From Brucella anthropi ATCC 49188 (GTDB lineage: Bacteria; Pseudomonadota; Alphaproteobacteria; Rhizobiales; Rhizobiaceae), in NCBI RefSeq assembly GCF_000017405.1, contig NC_009667.1:2528001-2592000 (forward strand): a DNA stretch of 64,000 nt, read 5' to 3'. Each line of letters starts with the position of its first letter. The first letter of the stretch is position 1. The translations under genes and the position numbers were made by a program. This document shows, piece by piece, positions 28,115 through 37,136 of the stretch. The notes under the pieces were generated by a model. The model worked only from the letters and a program-made list of their open reading frames with translations, made no database searches and was not told where the DNA came from.

Positions 28115-29296
28115 ATGGCTGGTCGCATTCAAAATACTATACGCAATTTTCTTGATAGTGAGTCGTCAGGCGGCCTGCTGCTTATAGCTTCTGCGGCAGC
28201 GGCATTGCTGGTGGCGAACTCGCAGCTTTCAGAAGCCTATTTCGGCGCCCTTCATGCCTATCTCGGACCGCTTTCTGTCCAGCACTGGGTCAACGATGCG
28301 CTGATGGCCGTGTTCTTCCTGATGGTCGGGCTGGAGATCAAGCGCGAGATGGTCGATGGCCACCTTTCGTCATGGCCACGCCGCATTCTGCCCGGTGCCG
28401 CAGCAGCGGCAGGCATGGCAGTGCCGGCGCTCGTCTACCTTGCCTTCAATCTCAATAACGGTGCTGCCCATGGTTGGGCGATCCCGGCTGCGACCGATAT
28501 CGCGTTCGCGCTCGGTGTTATTTCCTTGCTGGGGCCAAGAGTTCCGACATCGCTGAAGGTGTTTCTTGCAGCTCTTGCCATCATTGACGACCTCGGCGCA
28601 GTGATTGTCATCGGATTGTTTTATACAACCGGCGTTTCACTGATGGACCTTGGTTTGGCTGCAGCAGGCGTCGCTGCCCTGGTAGCCTTGAACCTGAGCG
28701 GCGTGAAGCGTCTGACACCTTATCTTCTGCTGGGCCTCGTGCTGTGGTTCTTCACCTATCGCTCGGGCGTCCACGCGACCATTGCAGGCGTTTTGCTTGC
28801 GCTGACCATTCCGATCAAGCGCACCCCCGCGAAGCCTGAAGCGACCGTCTCCGAAAGCCCGCTGCATCTGCTCGAGCATAGCCTCATCAAGCCGGTTTCG
28901 TTCATCATCGTGCCCATATTCGGTTTCGCCAATGCAGGCGTCAGCTTCTCCGGTCTCGGCATGGAAGCCTTCTTCGCGCCGGTGACGATGGGTGTTGCCG
29001 CCGGTCTGGCCATCGGCAAGCTTGTCGGCATATTTGGCGCGGTGTTGCTGCTGGTGAAAACCGGAATCGTCGGCCTGCCCGCCGGGGCAAGCTGGCCGCA
29101 AATGCTGGGAACGACGCTTCTGTGCGGTATCGGCTTCACGATGAGCCTCTTCATCTCGCTTCTCGCTTTCGATGACGTGTTGCTGCAGAACGAGGCGAAA
29201 ATCGGCATCTTGATTGGCTCGCTCGTTGCCGGTCTCGCCGGGTTCATCGTGTTGCGTTTTTCAAAACGTGCCGATGGACGGAATTTCAGCCAGTAA
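28115..29296 (+). CDS. nhaA: Na+/H+ antiporter NhaA
   Basis: A 393-residue inner-membrane antiporter that expels Na+ (or Li+) in exchange for protons. IPAATDIAFALGVISLLG holds the helix IV motif, and ALAIIDDLGAVIVIGLFY carries the paired aspartates of helix V that bind the ion. The C-terminal GIGFTMSLFISLLAF is conserved as well. About 12 helices are visible. The ATG at 28115-28117 (MAGRIQNTIRNFL) has AGGGAG upstream; a 37-residue upstream extension belongs to the structured leader. A strong bidirectional terminator follows the gene. Confidence 0.95.
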   Translation: MAGRIQNTIRNFLDSESSGGLLLIASAAAALLVANSQLSEAYFGALHAYLGPLSVQHWVNDALMAVFFLMVGLEIKREMVDGHLSSWPRRILPGAAAAAGMAVPALVYLAFNLNNGAAHGWAIPAATDIAFALGVISLLGPRVPTSLKVFLAALAIIDDLGAVIVIGLFYTTGVSLMDLGLAAAGVAALVALNLSGVKRLTPYLLLGLVLWFFTYRSGVHATIAGVLLALTIPIKRTPAKPEATVSESPLHLLEHSLIKPVSFIIVPIFGFANAGVSFSGLGMEAFFAPVTMGVAAGLAIGKLVGIFGAVLLLVKTGIVGLPAGASWPQMLGTTLLCGIGFTMSLFISLLAFDDVLLQNEAKIGILIGSLVAGLAGFIVLRFSKRADGRNFSQ

Positions 29297-29307
29297 GTCG
29301 GATACAA

Positions 29308-29340
29308 ACAATGCCCGGATGCTGAGCATCCGGGCATTGT
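29308..29340. terminator. Bidirectional terminator between nhaA and eco
   Basis: ACAATGCCCGGATGC (29308-29322) pairs perfectly with GCATCCGGGCATTGT (29326-29340) over a TGA loop, giving a 15-bp stem. TTT follows on plus and TTTGT-like sequence on minus. It sits between convergent nhaA and the ecotin gene and can serve both. Confidence 0.85.
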
Positions 29341-29373
29341 TTCATCACTCCACCTGAACTTATCGAGGGTCTG

Positions 29374-29871
29374 CTATCCTCGTTTCGCGTTGAGCGTTTC
29401 GTCGGATGGCTTCCAGATTCTATAGCGGATTTCAAAGCCATCTTTCGCATAGATGACGATCGGAAGCCGGCTGTTGTAGCGGAGCATGAAGTTCTCACCC
29501 CGAACCGGCACGAAATCGGTTCGCTTGCTGTCCTCCGGACAAGCCATGAGCGTGCCTGACATGCGGTCGCTTGCCGCCAGAGTGAAATAGTCAAAGCCCC
29601 AGCCCTCGACGGTGCTCGGCGTTAAACTTCCACCAAACCAGCTGATATTGCAGTCCACGGTTGCGTTGCGGCCCGCGATAATTTCAACCTTGGCATCCTG
29701 TTCTTTCTCCAGTGGCGGAAGATGGATGACATAACGGTAAGAGCCCGACGGTGCTGCCGGGAAAGCTTCGAGATTCCGTTCAGATTCGGTCTTGTCCTGA
29801 GCGCTCGCGCCATTTGGAACGCCGAAGCTGACGGCGACCAGCGCTGTCAGTAAGAAATGTCTGACCTTCAT
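29374..29871 (-). CDS. eco: Ecotin-type serine protease inhibitor
   Basis: A 165-residue periplasmic inhibitor. A signal peptide (about 25 residues, ending GASA) precedes the ecotin fold. TVDCNISWFGGSL, VEGWGFDYFTLAA, SGTLMACPEDSKR and MLRYNSRLPIVIYAKDG line up with E. coli ecotin, including the two cysteines of the disulfide and the methionine at the P1 site in LMACPED. Ecotin dimers inhibit trypsin-like host proteases such as neutrophil elastase. The second of two close ATGs (29869-29871) has GAGAG 7 bases upstream; the first (29877) is too close to it. The gene stands alone after a shared terminator. Confidence 0.9.
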   Translation of the reverse strand: MKVRHFLLTALVAVSFGVPNGASAQDKTESERNLEAFPAAPSGSYRYVIHLPPLEKEQDAKVEIIAGRNATVDCNISWFGGSLTPSTVEGWGFDYFTLAASDRMSGTLMACPEDSKRTDFVPVRGENFMLRYNSRLPIVIYAKDGFEIRYRIWKPSDETLNAKRG

Positions 29872-29906
29872 GTTCATGCTCTCATCTGTTGCAGGTTTTA
29901 TTGCGC

Positions 29907-31097
29907 TTATTCAGCCAAACCACCGGTTCCGGTGGCGGTTGCGCTATCAAATAAGAGGAAGACGATCGGCGTGCCAGGCTCGCATGAGGCATCGGTACGC
30001 CTGGCACCGACTTTGCCCGCCACGGGCGCGGAATATTCAGCCACGACTTCCCCGAATGAATTTCTCTGACTAGCCACTTTTTGTCCCGCTTGCACCTGCT
30101 CATTGAGTTCAACGTGATGTTCGATAAACCCGCCATGTGTCGTCAGAACCGGCGCCATTCCATCCGCAGCGAAGAGACCGGAATCCTTGCTGGTTTTACC
30201 TATATTGCCTTCAATGACCTTATGGTGTTTGAGAACATTCATGGTGCCTTCGACAAAAAGGGCAATCATCGCATGATCGAAGATACGCGGTCGGCCTATT
30301 TCTGGCGTGAAGGCTGGAATACCCTCATCGATCAGTGCATTTGCGAGAAGGCCGTGGGCGCCGAAATTGTCGAAAATCTGCTCTATCGGATAAAGCTCAG
30401 CCATCGCCCGAACCTCCGGCAGGTCCATTCGAGCCAGATGAAATGAGGCCATATCCATACCGGTGGCTGCGGTATGAAAATCGATCCCGTAGTCGAGATT
30501 CGGTCGCAGCAGGCGATTGAACACCAGCCAGGCGTGGCGTGCCGCCGCTTCCGGTGCGTTCTCGTTACCCGGAAACAGCCGGTTGATGTCGACAAGATCA
30601 ATCCCGCGTCCTGAACTCGGCCATCGCCTTGCCATTGCTTCAAGCGCCGGGCGAGACAGATCGAAGACAGCGACAACAGAGCCGGACATTTTTTGCGGGT
30701 CGAGCTGATTCACGATGGTGTGCAATGTGTGCACTGGGCTCATTTCGTCGCCGTGCACGCCACTGATCAATCCGATCCGCTTGCCGGGCGACTTGCCCTT
30801 CATCACCGTGACCGAAACATGCCAATGCTGGCCCGTCGGCATCTGCACGCCCTGGAAATAGAAATCGTGCCGCTTGCCCGCTTCCAGATCGGAAATATCG
30901 AGAAAGGAAATCACGCGCTTACCGTCTATGACATCACCGGTATAGACCGTGCCTGAACCCTTGCCGTCGGTATCCGGTTTTGCATCACCCGTCTGGGCCT
31001 GTGCCTGCCCGGATGCGAGCGCAACGGACCCTGCTGCCGCAATGGATGCGAGCATGAAATCGCGCCGGTCGATGCTCTGTGATTTTGTCTCGGTCAT
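29907..31097 (-). CDS. Tat-exported succinylglutamate desuccinylase/aspartoacylase-like protein
   Basis: A 396-residue zinc hydrolase of the M14-like AstE/aspartoacylase family. The N-terminus has a twin-arginine signal (IDRRDFMLASIAAAGSVALA), so it should be folded before export to the periplasm. GLISGVHGDEMSPVHTLH carries the metal-binding H and E, and YGIDFHTAATGMDMASFHLA carries the second histidine. The C-terminal part has a barrel-like domain ending near VGARRTDASCEPG. Substrate is not known; cytoplasmic relatives deacylate N-acyl amino acids. It ends 35 bases before the ecotin start. Confidence 0.85.
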   Translation of the reverse strand: MTETKSQSIDRRDFMLASIAAAGSVALASGQAQAQTGDAKPDTDGKGSGTVYTGDVIDGKRVISFLDISDLEAGKRHDFYFQGVQMPTGQHWHVSVTVMKGKSPGKRIGLISGVHGDEMSPVHTLHTIVNQLDPQKMSGSVVAVFDLSRPALEAMARRWPSSGRGIDLVDINRLFPGNENAPEAAARHAWLVFNRLLRPNLDYGIDFHTAATGMDMASFHLARMDLPEVRAMAELYPIEQIFDNFGAHGLLANALIDEGIPAFTPEIGRPRIFDHAMIALFVEGTMNVLKHHKVIEGNIGKTSKDSGLFAADGMAPVLTTHGGFIEHHVELNEQVQAGQKVASQRNSFGEVVAEYSAPVAGKVGARRTDASCEPGTPIVFLLFDSATATGTGGLAE

Positions 31098-31142
31098 TCA
31101 GTTCCCCAGTATCGGACAATAGGTCGAAGGCTCCGTGAGGCT

Positions 31143-34100
31143 TCACTCATGTACTGTTTCAGAGGCGGTATCCTTTTTCTCATCCGTTTGCCGTCCGAGA
31201 CGCTCGCTCAGACGCTGGATGACAAAGTAGAGACCGGGGGTGAGAATCAACCCAATCGTAGTCGCGGCAAGCATTCCGCCGAAGATCGTCACACCGACAG
31301 CCTGACGTGCACCAGCGCCCGCGCCCGAAGACAGGATAAGGGGAAGAATACCAAGGATGAACGATACGGCCGTCATCATGACGGCGCGGAAACGCTGCTC
31401 CGCTCCTGTACGAGCCGCTTCTGCGGCTGTCAGGCCGGCCTCGCGTTTTTCCTTGGCGAACTCCACGATCAGGATCGCATTCTTTGCCGCCAGCCCGATC
31501 AGCAACACCATCGCGATCTGGACATAGAGGCTGTTCTGCAGCCCGAAGAATGTAAGAGCGGCAACAGCCCCCAGCAGCGCAGCACCCAGCGAGAGGATAA
31601 CCACCGCTGGCAATGCCCAGCTTTCATATTGGGCAACCAGAAAGAGATAGGCGAAGAGGAAGGCAAGCGCGAAGACGATTACCTCCTGACCGCTGCTTCT
31701 GCTTTCCTGGAAAGACAGTCCCGACCACTCGTAACCATAGCCATCCGGGAGAGCTTCCGAAGCGACCTGCTCCATGGCCGCCATGGCCTGCCCGCTACTG
31801 GAACCGGGAGCCGGGACAGCATTCACCTGCGCCGAAACCGAGAGGTTGTAGCGGGTGATGACGAAAGGCGCCAATACCGTGGTCAGTGACACCACGCTTC
31901 GCAAGGGCACCATGGTTCCGTTGCGACTTCTGACATGAAGTTTCAGAATATCCTCGCTGTGCGCGCGGAAATCGGAATCGGCCTGAAGATTGACCTGAAA
32001 CACACGGCCATTCAGCGTGAAATCATTGACGTAACGCGAGCCGAAGTTCGCACCGATAGAGGCGTAAATATCCGACACACTAAGGCCAAGGGCTTCCGCG
32101 CGGGCACGATCCACATCGACATAGATCTGTGGCACATTCGCGTTGAATGTGGTCGCCGCACCACCGATTTCCGTCCGCCGGTTGAAGTAACCGAGCAAAG
32201 CGCTGGTCACCTGCGCTATTTCCTGCGGAGGCTGGCCCTGCAAGGCCTGCAGACGGAAATCAAGACCGCCAACAGCACCGATGCCCGCAATTGCAGGCGG
32301 TGCAAATACCGAGATATTTGCGCCCGGCACCTGCGAGAACTGCGCGCGCAGGGTGTTGATGATATTGTTGAGCTGCAGCGCCTCTGTCTCGCGGTCTTCC
32401 CATGGTGTAAGGGCCGCAACCGCCATGGCACCGTTTGGTGTGCTGGTTGATTGCAGGATGCTGAACCCGGCAACCGTTATGACATCCTGCACGCCTTCGG
32501 TCTCGCTCAGAACCTTGCGCACATTCTCGACAATCAGGTTTGTCCGGTCGAGCGAGGCGGCACTTGGCAGTTGTATATCGACAAAGAGCGCGCCCTGATC
32601 CTCATCGGGCAGGAACGTCGCCGGAAGATTGACGAAAACGAAATAGGCCAACGCGAAACAGGCGACGATGCCGGCAACCGGCACTATCCAATATTTCACC
32701 ATAAAGCCGACGATCTTGCCGTAACCTTCGCGGGTTTTCTCCATGAAGCTTGAAAACCACGCCAGAGGACCGCGCTTGTAGCCTCCCTGTCCGCGCTTGA
32801 GCAAAAGCGCTGCAAGCGCCGGACTGAGCGTCAGGGCTACGAACGACGAAAGGATCAGCGCCGACGAGATCGTGACTGCGAATTGCCGGTAGAGCTGCCC
32901 GCCAATGCCTTCCAGAAACGCCGTGGGCGTGACCACAGCCAGCAGAACCAGCGTTGTGGAAATAATCGGCCCGGTGATCTGGTGCATCGCCTTGCGCGTG
33001 GCCTCAATGACCGAGATATCGGGCGTATCATCCAGCACGTGCTTGACGTTTTCCACGACCAGAATTGCGTCGTCCACCACAAGCCCGATGGCGAGGACAA
33101 GCGCCAGCAGGGAAATCATATTCAGCGAATAGCCAACGGCGAGCAGCACCGCGACCGCACCCAACATCGAGGCCGGAATGGCAAGCGCTGAAATGAGCGT
33201 CGCCCGCCAGTCCTGCAGAAAGATGAATGTCACCACGAGCACGATCACGAAAGCTTCGAACAATGTTCGCGCAGTCAGTTGCAGGCTGGCCTCGACAAAC
33301 CGGGTCGCATCGTAGACGACATGATATTGCAGTCCCGAAGGAAATCTGGACGACAGACGTTCAAGCTCTGCCTGCACGGCAGTCGCGGTCTGGATCGCAT
33401 TGGCATCGGGCGACTGGTTGATCTGCAGCATGGCCGACTCATGACCGGCAAAACTTGCGCGCGACGCATAGTTACGTGCGCCAAGTTCAAGACGTGCAAT
33501 GTCGCGCAGAAACACTTTTGCTCCGTCCGCCCCGGTGCGGATGACAATGCCTCCAAATTCATCCGTATCGCGAAGCCGCCCTTGTGCCACCAGCGTATAT
33601 TGTAGTTCGGTGCCCACCCGCATCGGCGGCGCGCCCGCCTGCCCCAGCGTTGCCTGAATATTCTGACGCTGGATCGCCGCCGACACTTCATCGACGGTTA
33701 TGCCCAGCGCATCCATTCTTTGCGGGTTGAGCCAGACGCGCATCGAATATTCGGATGCGCCCACAACACTCGCTTCGCCGACGCCGGGCACGCGCGAGAT
33801 TGCATCGACAATTGTAGTCGTGGTGAAATTGGTAATCTCAAGCGCGTTGAGGCTATCGTCCGGCGAATAGAATGCAATGCCCAGCACGAAATCGGGCGAA
33901 CGGGAACGGACCGACACGCCTTGCTGTGCCACTGCCGCGGGCAGTCGGGAAATCGCCAGTTGCGCCCGGTTTTGAACATTGATCTGCGCCAGTTCGGGAT
34001 CAGTCCCGACTTCAAAAGTGACCGACAGCGAATACTGCCCGGCGTTGGAGCTGGTCGATGACATATACATCATGCCATCCACGCCATTGATTGCCGTTTC

Positions 34101-34298
34101 CAGCGGGCCACCGACAACGTCGGCAATCACCTCCGCACTCGCACCGGGATAGACTGCCGATACGTTCACTGTCGGCGGCGTAATCTGCGGATATTGCTGG
34201 ATGGGCAATGAAAAGATCGCAATCGCACCGGCGATGGAAATGATGATCGAGATGACGATTGCGAGGCGGGTTCGTCGTATGAAGACTTCAGAAATCAT
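31143..34298 (-). CDS. RND efflux permease (HAE1 family)
   Basis: A 1051-residue inner-membrane drug/proton antiporter of the AcrB type. Twelve helices and two large periplasmic loops are visible. The N-terminus MISEVFIRRTRLAIVISIII is typical; LALVLAIGLVVDDAILVVEN holds the helix IV aspartates, and GLAAKNAILIVEFAKEKREA lies in helix X. Length matches HAE1 pumps. It overlaps the adaptor gene by 4 bases (ATGA), so the two are coupled. Length and partner resemble Brucella BepE/BepD, but I cannot confirm orthology, and no outer-membrane channel or TetR repressor gene is adjacent. Confidence 0.95.
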   Translation of the reverse strand: MISEVFIRRTRLAIVISIIISIAGAIAIFSLPIQQYPQITPPTVNVSAVYPGASAEVIADVVGGPLETAINGVDGMMYMSSTSSNAGQYSLSVTFEVGTDPELAQINVQNRAQLAISRLPAAVAQQGVSVRSRSPDFVLGIAFYSPDDSLNALEITNFTTTTIVDAISRVPGVGEASVVGASEYSMRVWLNPQRMDALGITVDEVSAAIQRQNIQATLGQAGAPPMRVGTELQYTLVAQGRLRDTDEFGGIVIRTGADGAKVFLRDIARLELGARNYASRASFAGHESAMLQINQSPDANAIQTATAVQAELERLSSRFPSGLQYHVVYDATRFVEASLQLTARTLFEAFVIVLVVTFIFLQDWRATLISALAIPASMLGAVAVLLAVGYSLNMISLLALVLAIGLVVDDAILVVENVKHVLDDTPDISVIEATRKAMHQITGPIISTTLVLLAVVTPTAFLEGIGGQLYRQFAVTISSALILSSFVALTLSPALAALLLKRGQGGYKRGPLAWFSSFMEKTREGYGKIVGFMVKYWIVPVAGIVACFALAYFVFVNLPATFLPDEDQGALFVDIQLPSAASLDRTNLIVENVRKVLSETEGVQDVITVAGFSILQSTSTPNGAMAVAALTPWEDRETEALQLNNIINTLRAQFSQVPGANISVFAPPAIAGIGAVGGLDFRLQALQGQPPQEIAQVTSALLGYFNRRTEIGGAATTFNANVPQIYVDVDRARAEALGLSVSDIYASIGANFGSRYVNDFTLNGRVFQVNLQADSDFRAHSEDILKLHVRSRNGTMVPLRSVVSLTTVLAPFVITRYNLSVSAQVNAVPAPGSSSGQAMAAMEQVASEALPDGYGYEWSGLSFQESRSSGQEVIVFALAFLFAYLFLVAQYESWALPAVVILSLGAALLGAVAALTFFGLQNSLYVQIAMVLLIGLAAKNAILIVEFAKEKREAGLTAAEAARTGAEQRFRAVMMTAVSFILGILPLILSSGAGAGARQAVGVTIFGGMLAATTIGLILTPGLYFVIQRLSERLGRQTDEKKDTASETVHE

Positions 34299-35488
34299 TG
34301 CCCCACCCCTGCAGTACCGGAGATCGGGTCACGCGGGGATACGGCCTGCCCATCGGCGATGCGTTGCAAGCCCTCAACGACAATCGTTTCACCAGCCTTG
34401 AGGCCATCTGTAACCGACCAGCCATTGTCGATACGCGTACCGGTCACGATCGCACGCCGGGAAACCGTATTACCCTCGTTGAGAACATAGACATATTTGC
34501 CCTGCCGGTCCTGCAACACGGAAGACATGGGAACAATCGGCAACTCACCAACCGTCTCATCCAGCAGATTGACGGCAACCACCTGCCCCGGAACCAGAAT
34601 ATGGTTGGGATTGGCGAACAGGGCGCGCACCGCCACTGTGCCGGTCTGCGCGCTCACTTCATTGTCGATGAACTGGATGTTTCCCCGCTCGCCATATTGC
34701 GTTCCGTTGGCCAGCATCAAAGTCAGCTTGAAGCTTTCGGGATTGACTGTCCCGCCTCCTGCTTCCTTCTGGCGAATAGCAATCAGAGCGCGGTCCGTGA
34801 TCGAAAACACAACACGCACGGGATCAAGCTGCACAATGCGCGCGAGCGGTCCCATGCCCGGGCCAACGAGGTTGCCGACGGTAAAGAGCGAGCGCCCTAT
34901 TGTCCCGTTGATTGGTGATCTGACCTGCGTATAGGAGAGATTGAGCCGCGCATTGTTGAGCGCGGCTTCTGCGTTCCGCACATCCGCAGTCGCGATATCA
35001 AACGCTGCCTGTGCATCGTCGAGGGAAGCTTGCGAAGCGGTGTTGCGGTTGGCGAGCGTCCGCGTTCGCGACAATGATTGTCGTGCGGCATTCTGGGCAG
35101 CTTCGGCACGTGCAACCTGTGCCTCAGCAGACATAACTGCCGCCTGCATCTGGTCTGGCTCAATTTCAAAGAGGAGATCGCCTGCCTTGACCGCAGCGCC
35201 CTGCTCGAACGCCTTTTCCTTCAGGAAACCGGTGATCCGCGCCTGAATATCAACAGCTTCAATCGCCTCGATCTGCCCGTTGAAACGAAGCGGTGCAGTC
35301 GCAGGTGCCAGTTCCACCTGGCGCACGATCACGGGAGGCGCCGCGCCAGTTGGAGCTTGCTGAGCCAGACTTGGCTGCAGAAGCAAAGGCGACAACACGG
35401 CTACAAAGGCAGCGTTCACAGAACGACGAACGAGAGTCTTCTTCAATTGCGTGTCCTCCCTCCGGTCGGAAATCGACCGATCACTCAC
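34295..35488 (-). CDS. RND efflux periplasmic adaptor subunit
   Basis: A membrane fusion protein of the AcrA/MexA type, 397 residues from the GTG at 35486-35488. It has a signal (ending LLLQPSLAQQ), a lipoyl-type domain split by the alpha-helical hairpin (RAEAAQNAARQSLSRTRTLA), and the C-terminal beta domains. GTIGRSLFTVGNLV follows the hairpin. The GTG overlaps the HdeD stop by 4 bases, favouring coupled translation. A TTG at 35444-35446, with GGGAGG 8 bases upstream, would give a shorter protein starting MKKTLVRRSVNAAF, with a better signal peptide. Both starts are plausible. It works with the permease encoded next. Confidence 0.93.
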   Translation of the reverse strand: MSDRSISDRREDTQLKKTLVRRSVNAAFVAVLSPLLLQPSLAQQAPTGAAPPVIVRQVELAPATAPLRFNGQIEAIEAVDIQARITGFLKEKAFEQGAAVKAGDLLFEIEPDQMQAAVMSAEAQVARAEAAQNAARQSLSRTRTLANRNTASQASLDDAQAAFDIATADVRNAEAALNNARLNLSYTQVRSPINGTIGRSLFTVGNLVGPGMGPLARIVQLDPVRVVFSITDRALIAIRQKEAGGGTVNPESFKLTLMLANGTQYGERGNIQFIDNEVSAQTGTVAVRALFANPNHILVPGQVVAVNLLDETVGELPIVPMSSVLQDRQGKYVYVLNEGNTVSRRAIVTGTRIDNGWSVTDGLKAGETIVVEGLQRIADGQAVSPRDPISGTAGVGQ

Positions 35489-36042
35489 GCATTTCGGGTA
35501 CTCAAGGCTATTCCGATATAGGCGACACCAGCGATCAGCAGTGCAATTCCCGCAATCGATCCTGATGGCAGGTCACGCGTCCAGGGCCATTTTACCACCA
35601 GTGCCGCGCTGGCAGTCCAGGCGATCAGGCCGGAAAGCGTAAACCACCACCAGCCGCTTGCCGGTTTGATTTTCCAGGATAGCGCCAGCTGAAGGAAACC
35701 ATGCACAAACACCACGATGGCAATCAACAGAGTGATGGCAAGGGCACCCTTGAGCGGGTTCAGATAGATCATGATCCCGCCGACAAGCTCCACTGCTCCG
35801 GACAGTTCCTGCCAGACAAAGCCCGCCCAGCTTTTGACCCAGAGCGACTGGATTATCTTGACGACGCCGATAGCCACAAGGACGAGGCCAAACATTGTGC
35901 TGGCTGCGAATTCAGAGAACACAGGCAAGAACAGGCAAAGTATTCCGCCCGCCATAAGCAAAGCGCCGATCCCGAGAAAACCTTTCCATTTTCTCTGTTC
36001 GACAGTTTTGCGTTCCAATACCTGCAGTTGCTGAACGTCCAT
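35485..36042 (-). CDS. HdeD family membrane protein (DUF308)
   Basis: A 185-residue inner-membrane protein with six hydrophobic helices in three repeated pairs, as in HdeD. GFLGIGALLMAGGILCLFLP begins the first repeat, and GFVWQELSGAVELVGGIMIY-type sequence leads the middle one. HdeD is tied to acid resistance in E. coli; in other bacteria the role is unclear. It lies immediately upstream of the efflux adaptor and overlaps it by 4 bases if the adaptor starts at GTG, so it is probably part of the efflux operon. Confidence 0.85.
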   Translation of the reverse strand: MDVQQLQVLERKTVEQRKWKGFLGIGALLMAGGILCLFLPVFSEFAASTMFGLVLVAIGVVKIIQSLWVKSWAGFVWQELSGAVELVGGIMIYLNPLKGALAITLLIAIVVFVHGFLQLALSWKIKPASGWWWFTLSGLIAWTASAALVVKWPWTRDLPSGSIAGIALLIAGVAYIGIALSTRNA

Positions 36043-36135
36043 TATAGACCCCTCTATGTTAAAAGGGACGCGTTACTGCGAATGCGAAAGTATGTGCATG
36101 TTTCGATATAATAGTACAGCCCGAAGGCAACAAAT

Positions 36136-36855
36136 TTAGTGGGCTACCGACCAATCGCCATCTTCCAGTTTCAACCAGCTTGTAGACGTGATGCTGGAAC
36201 GCAAGCAGAGTTGCGCTACCAGCCCTTCGACCAGACGATCGTCTTCCTTGCCGGCGAATAGCGTCGCCTCGACCTCGACTTCATCGCTGCCTTCTATGTG
36301 GTGGCTTCGGATCGCGTGGAACCGGAGCTTCTTCAGATCTAGTGTCTGGATTAGCAACGCTCTCACAGAAATCTCGCTTTCCGCAGGACATCGGAACTTC
36401 ACAAGATAGAATTGTTCGATTTCCGGCTCGACAAAGGAATAGCGGTTCACGAGAACCGCAATTTTTGGCAGCGAGACATTGAGGCAGACAATGAAAAATG
36501 CCGTCTCCACGGCAAGAAGCCACAGTCCATAACCGGTGAGAACGCCAACTGCCCCCGTGCTCCAGATCGTAGCTGCAGTACTCAGCCCCTTGATGCTTGC
36601 GCCATCCTTGATAATCAGCCCGGCACCGAGAAAGCCAATCCCCGTAACGACTTGCGAGCCCATTCTGAGATCGCCTTCAAGTCCAAGAGCGTAGGGTAGA
36701 GAAGCGTAGGCTGCCGCACCCAATGCCACGAGGCCATGTGTGGCGAGACCGGAATGACGTTGTTTGATCTGACGTTCCAGCCCGATTGCGGAACCGAGCA
36801 GGAGCGCCAGACCGAGATTGACCATGATGGATGGGATTGCGACGACTTCCGGCAT
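36136..36855 (-). CDS. mgtC: MgtC/SapB family membrane protein
   Basis: A 239-residue protein. The N-terminal half has four or five helices with MVNLGLALLLGSAIGLERQI, GIGFLGAGLIIKDGASIKGL and LSTAATIWSTGAVGVLTGYG, which are the MgtC signatures. The C-terminal half (from about residue 150) is a soluble ACT-like domain. MgtC is needed for growth in low magnesium and inside macrophages in several pathogens, including Brucella. The ATG at 36853-36855 has AGGA 5 bases upstream; an 18-residue extension to 36909 is less likely. It stands alone, divergent from the GntP gene. Confidence 0.92.
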   Translation of the reverse strand: MPEVVAIPSIMVNLGLALLLGSAIGLERQIKQRHSGLATHGLVALGAAAYASLPYALGLEGDLRMGSQVVTGIGFLGAGLIIKDGASIKGLSTAATIWSTGAVGVLTGYGLWLLAVETAFFIVCLNVSLPKIAVLVNRYSFVEPEIEQFYLVKFRCPAESEISVRALLIQTLDLKKLRFHAIRSHHIEGSDEVEVEATLFAGKEDDRLVEGLVAQLCLRSSITSTSWLKLEDGDWSVAH

Positions 36856-37136
36856 GCAGTCCTCTTTATGCCTTGGACGACCAGGCAAGAAATCGCGCGG
36901 AAGCCACAAAGCTGAAAGCGATCACGATATTTTAATTGGCGTTACACTTGAGTGACGCAACCAAAGCCATTGTAGTAAACAGATGGCAGTATAGACATTA
37001 TTTGGGGAGGTTAGGAAGTCTTCTCACATCAGCCTCATCATATTTTATTATAGTACTTGAATTATTTCATCTAAAGTAGTTTCATCAGCAAATTCCGTAC
37101 GCATTCTTTCCTACATCGACTGAGGGGTCAGATAGC

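Noticed and set aside
31143..35488. Naming the RND pump BepDE
   Set aside because: Lengths agree with Brucella BepD and BepE as I remember them, but the divergent TetR gene (bepR) is missing, so I left the symbols empty.
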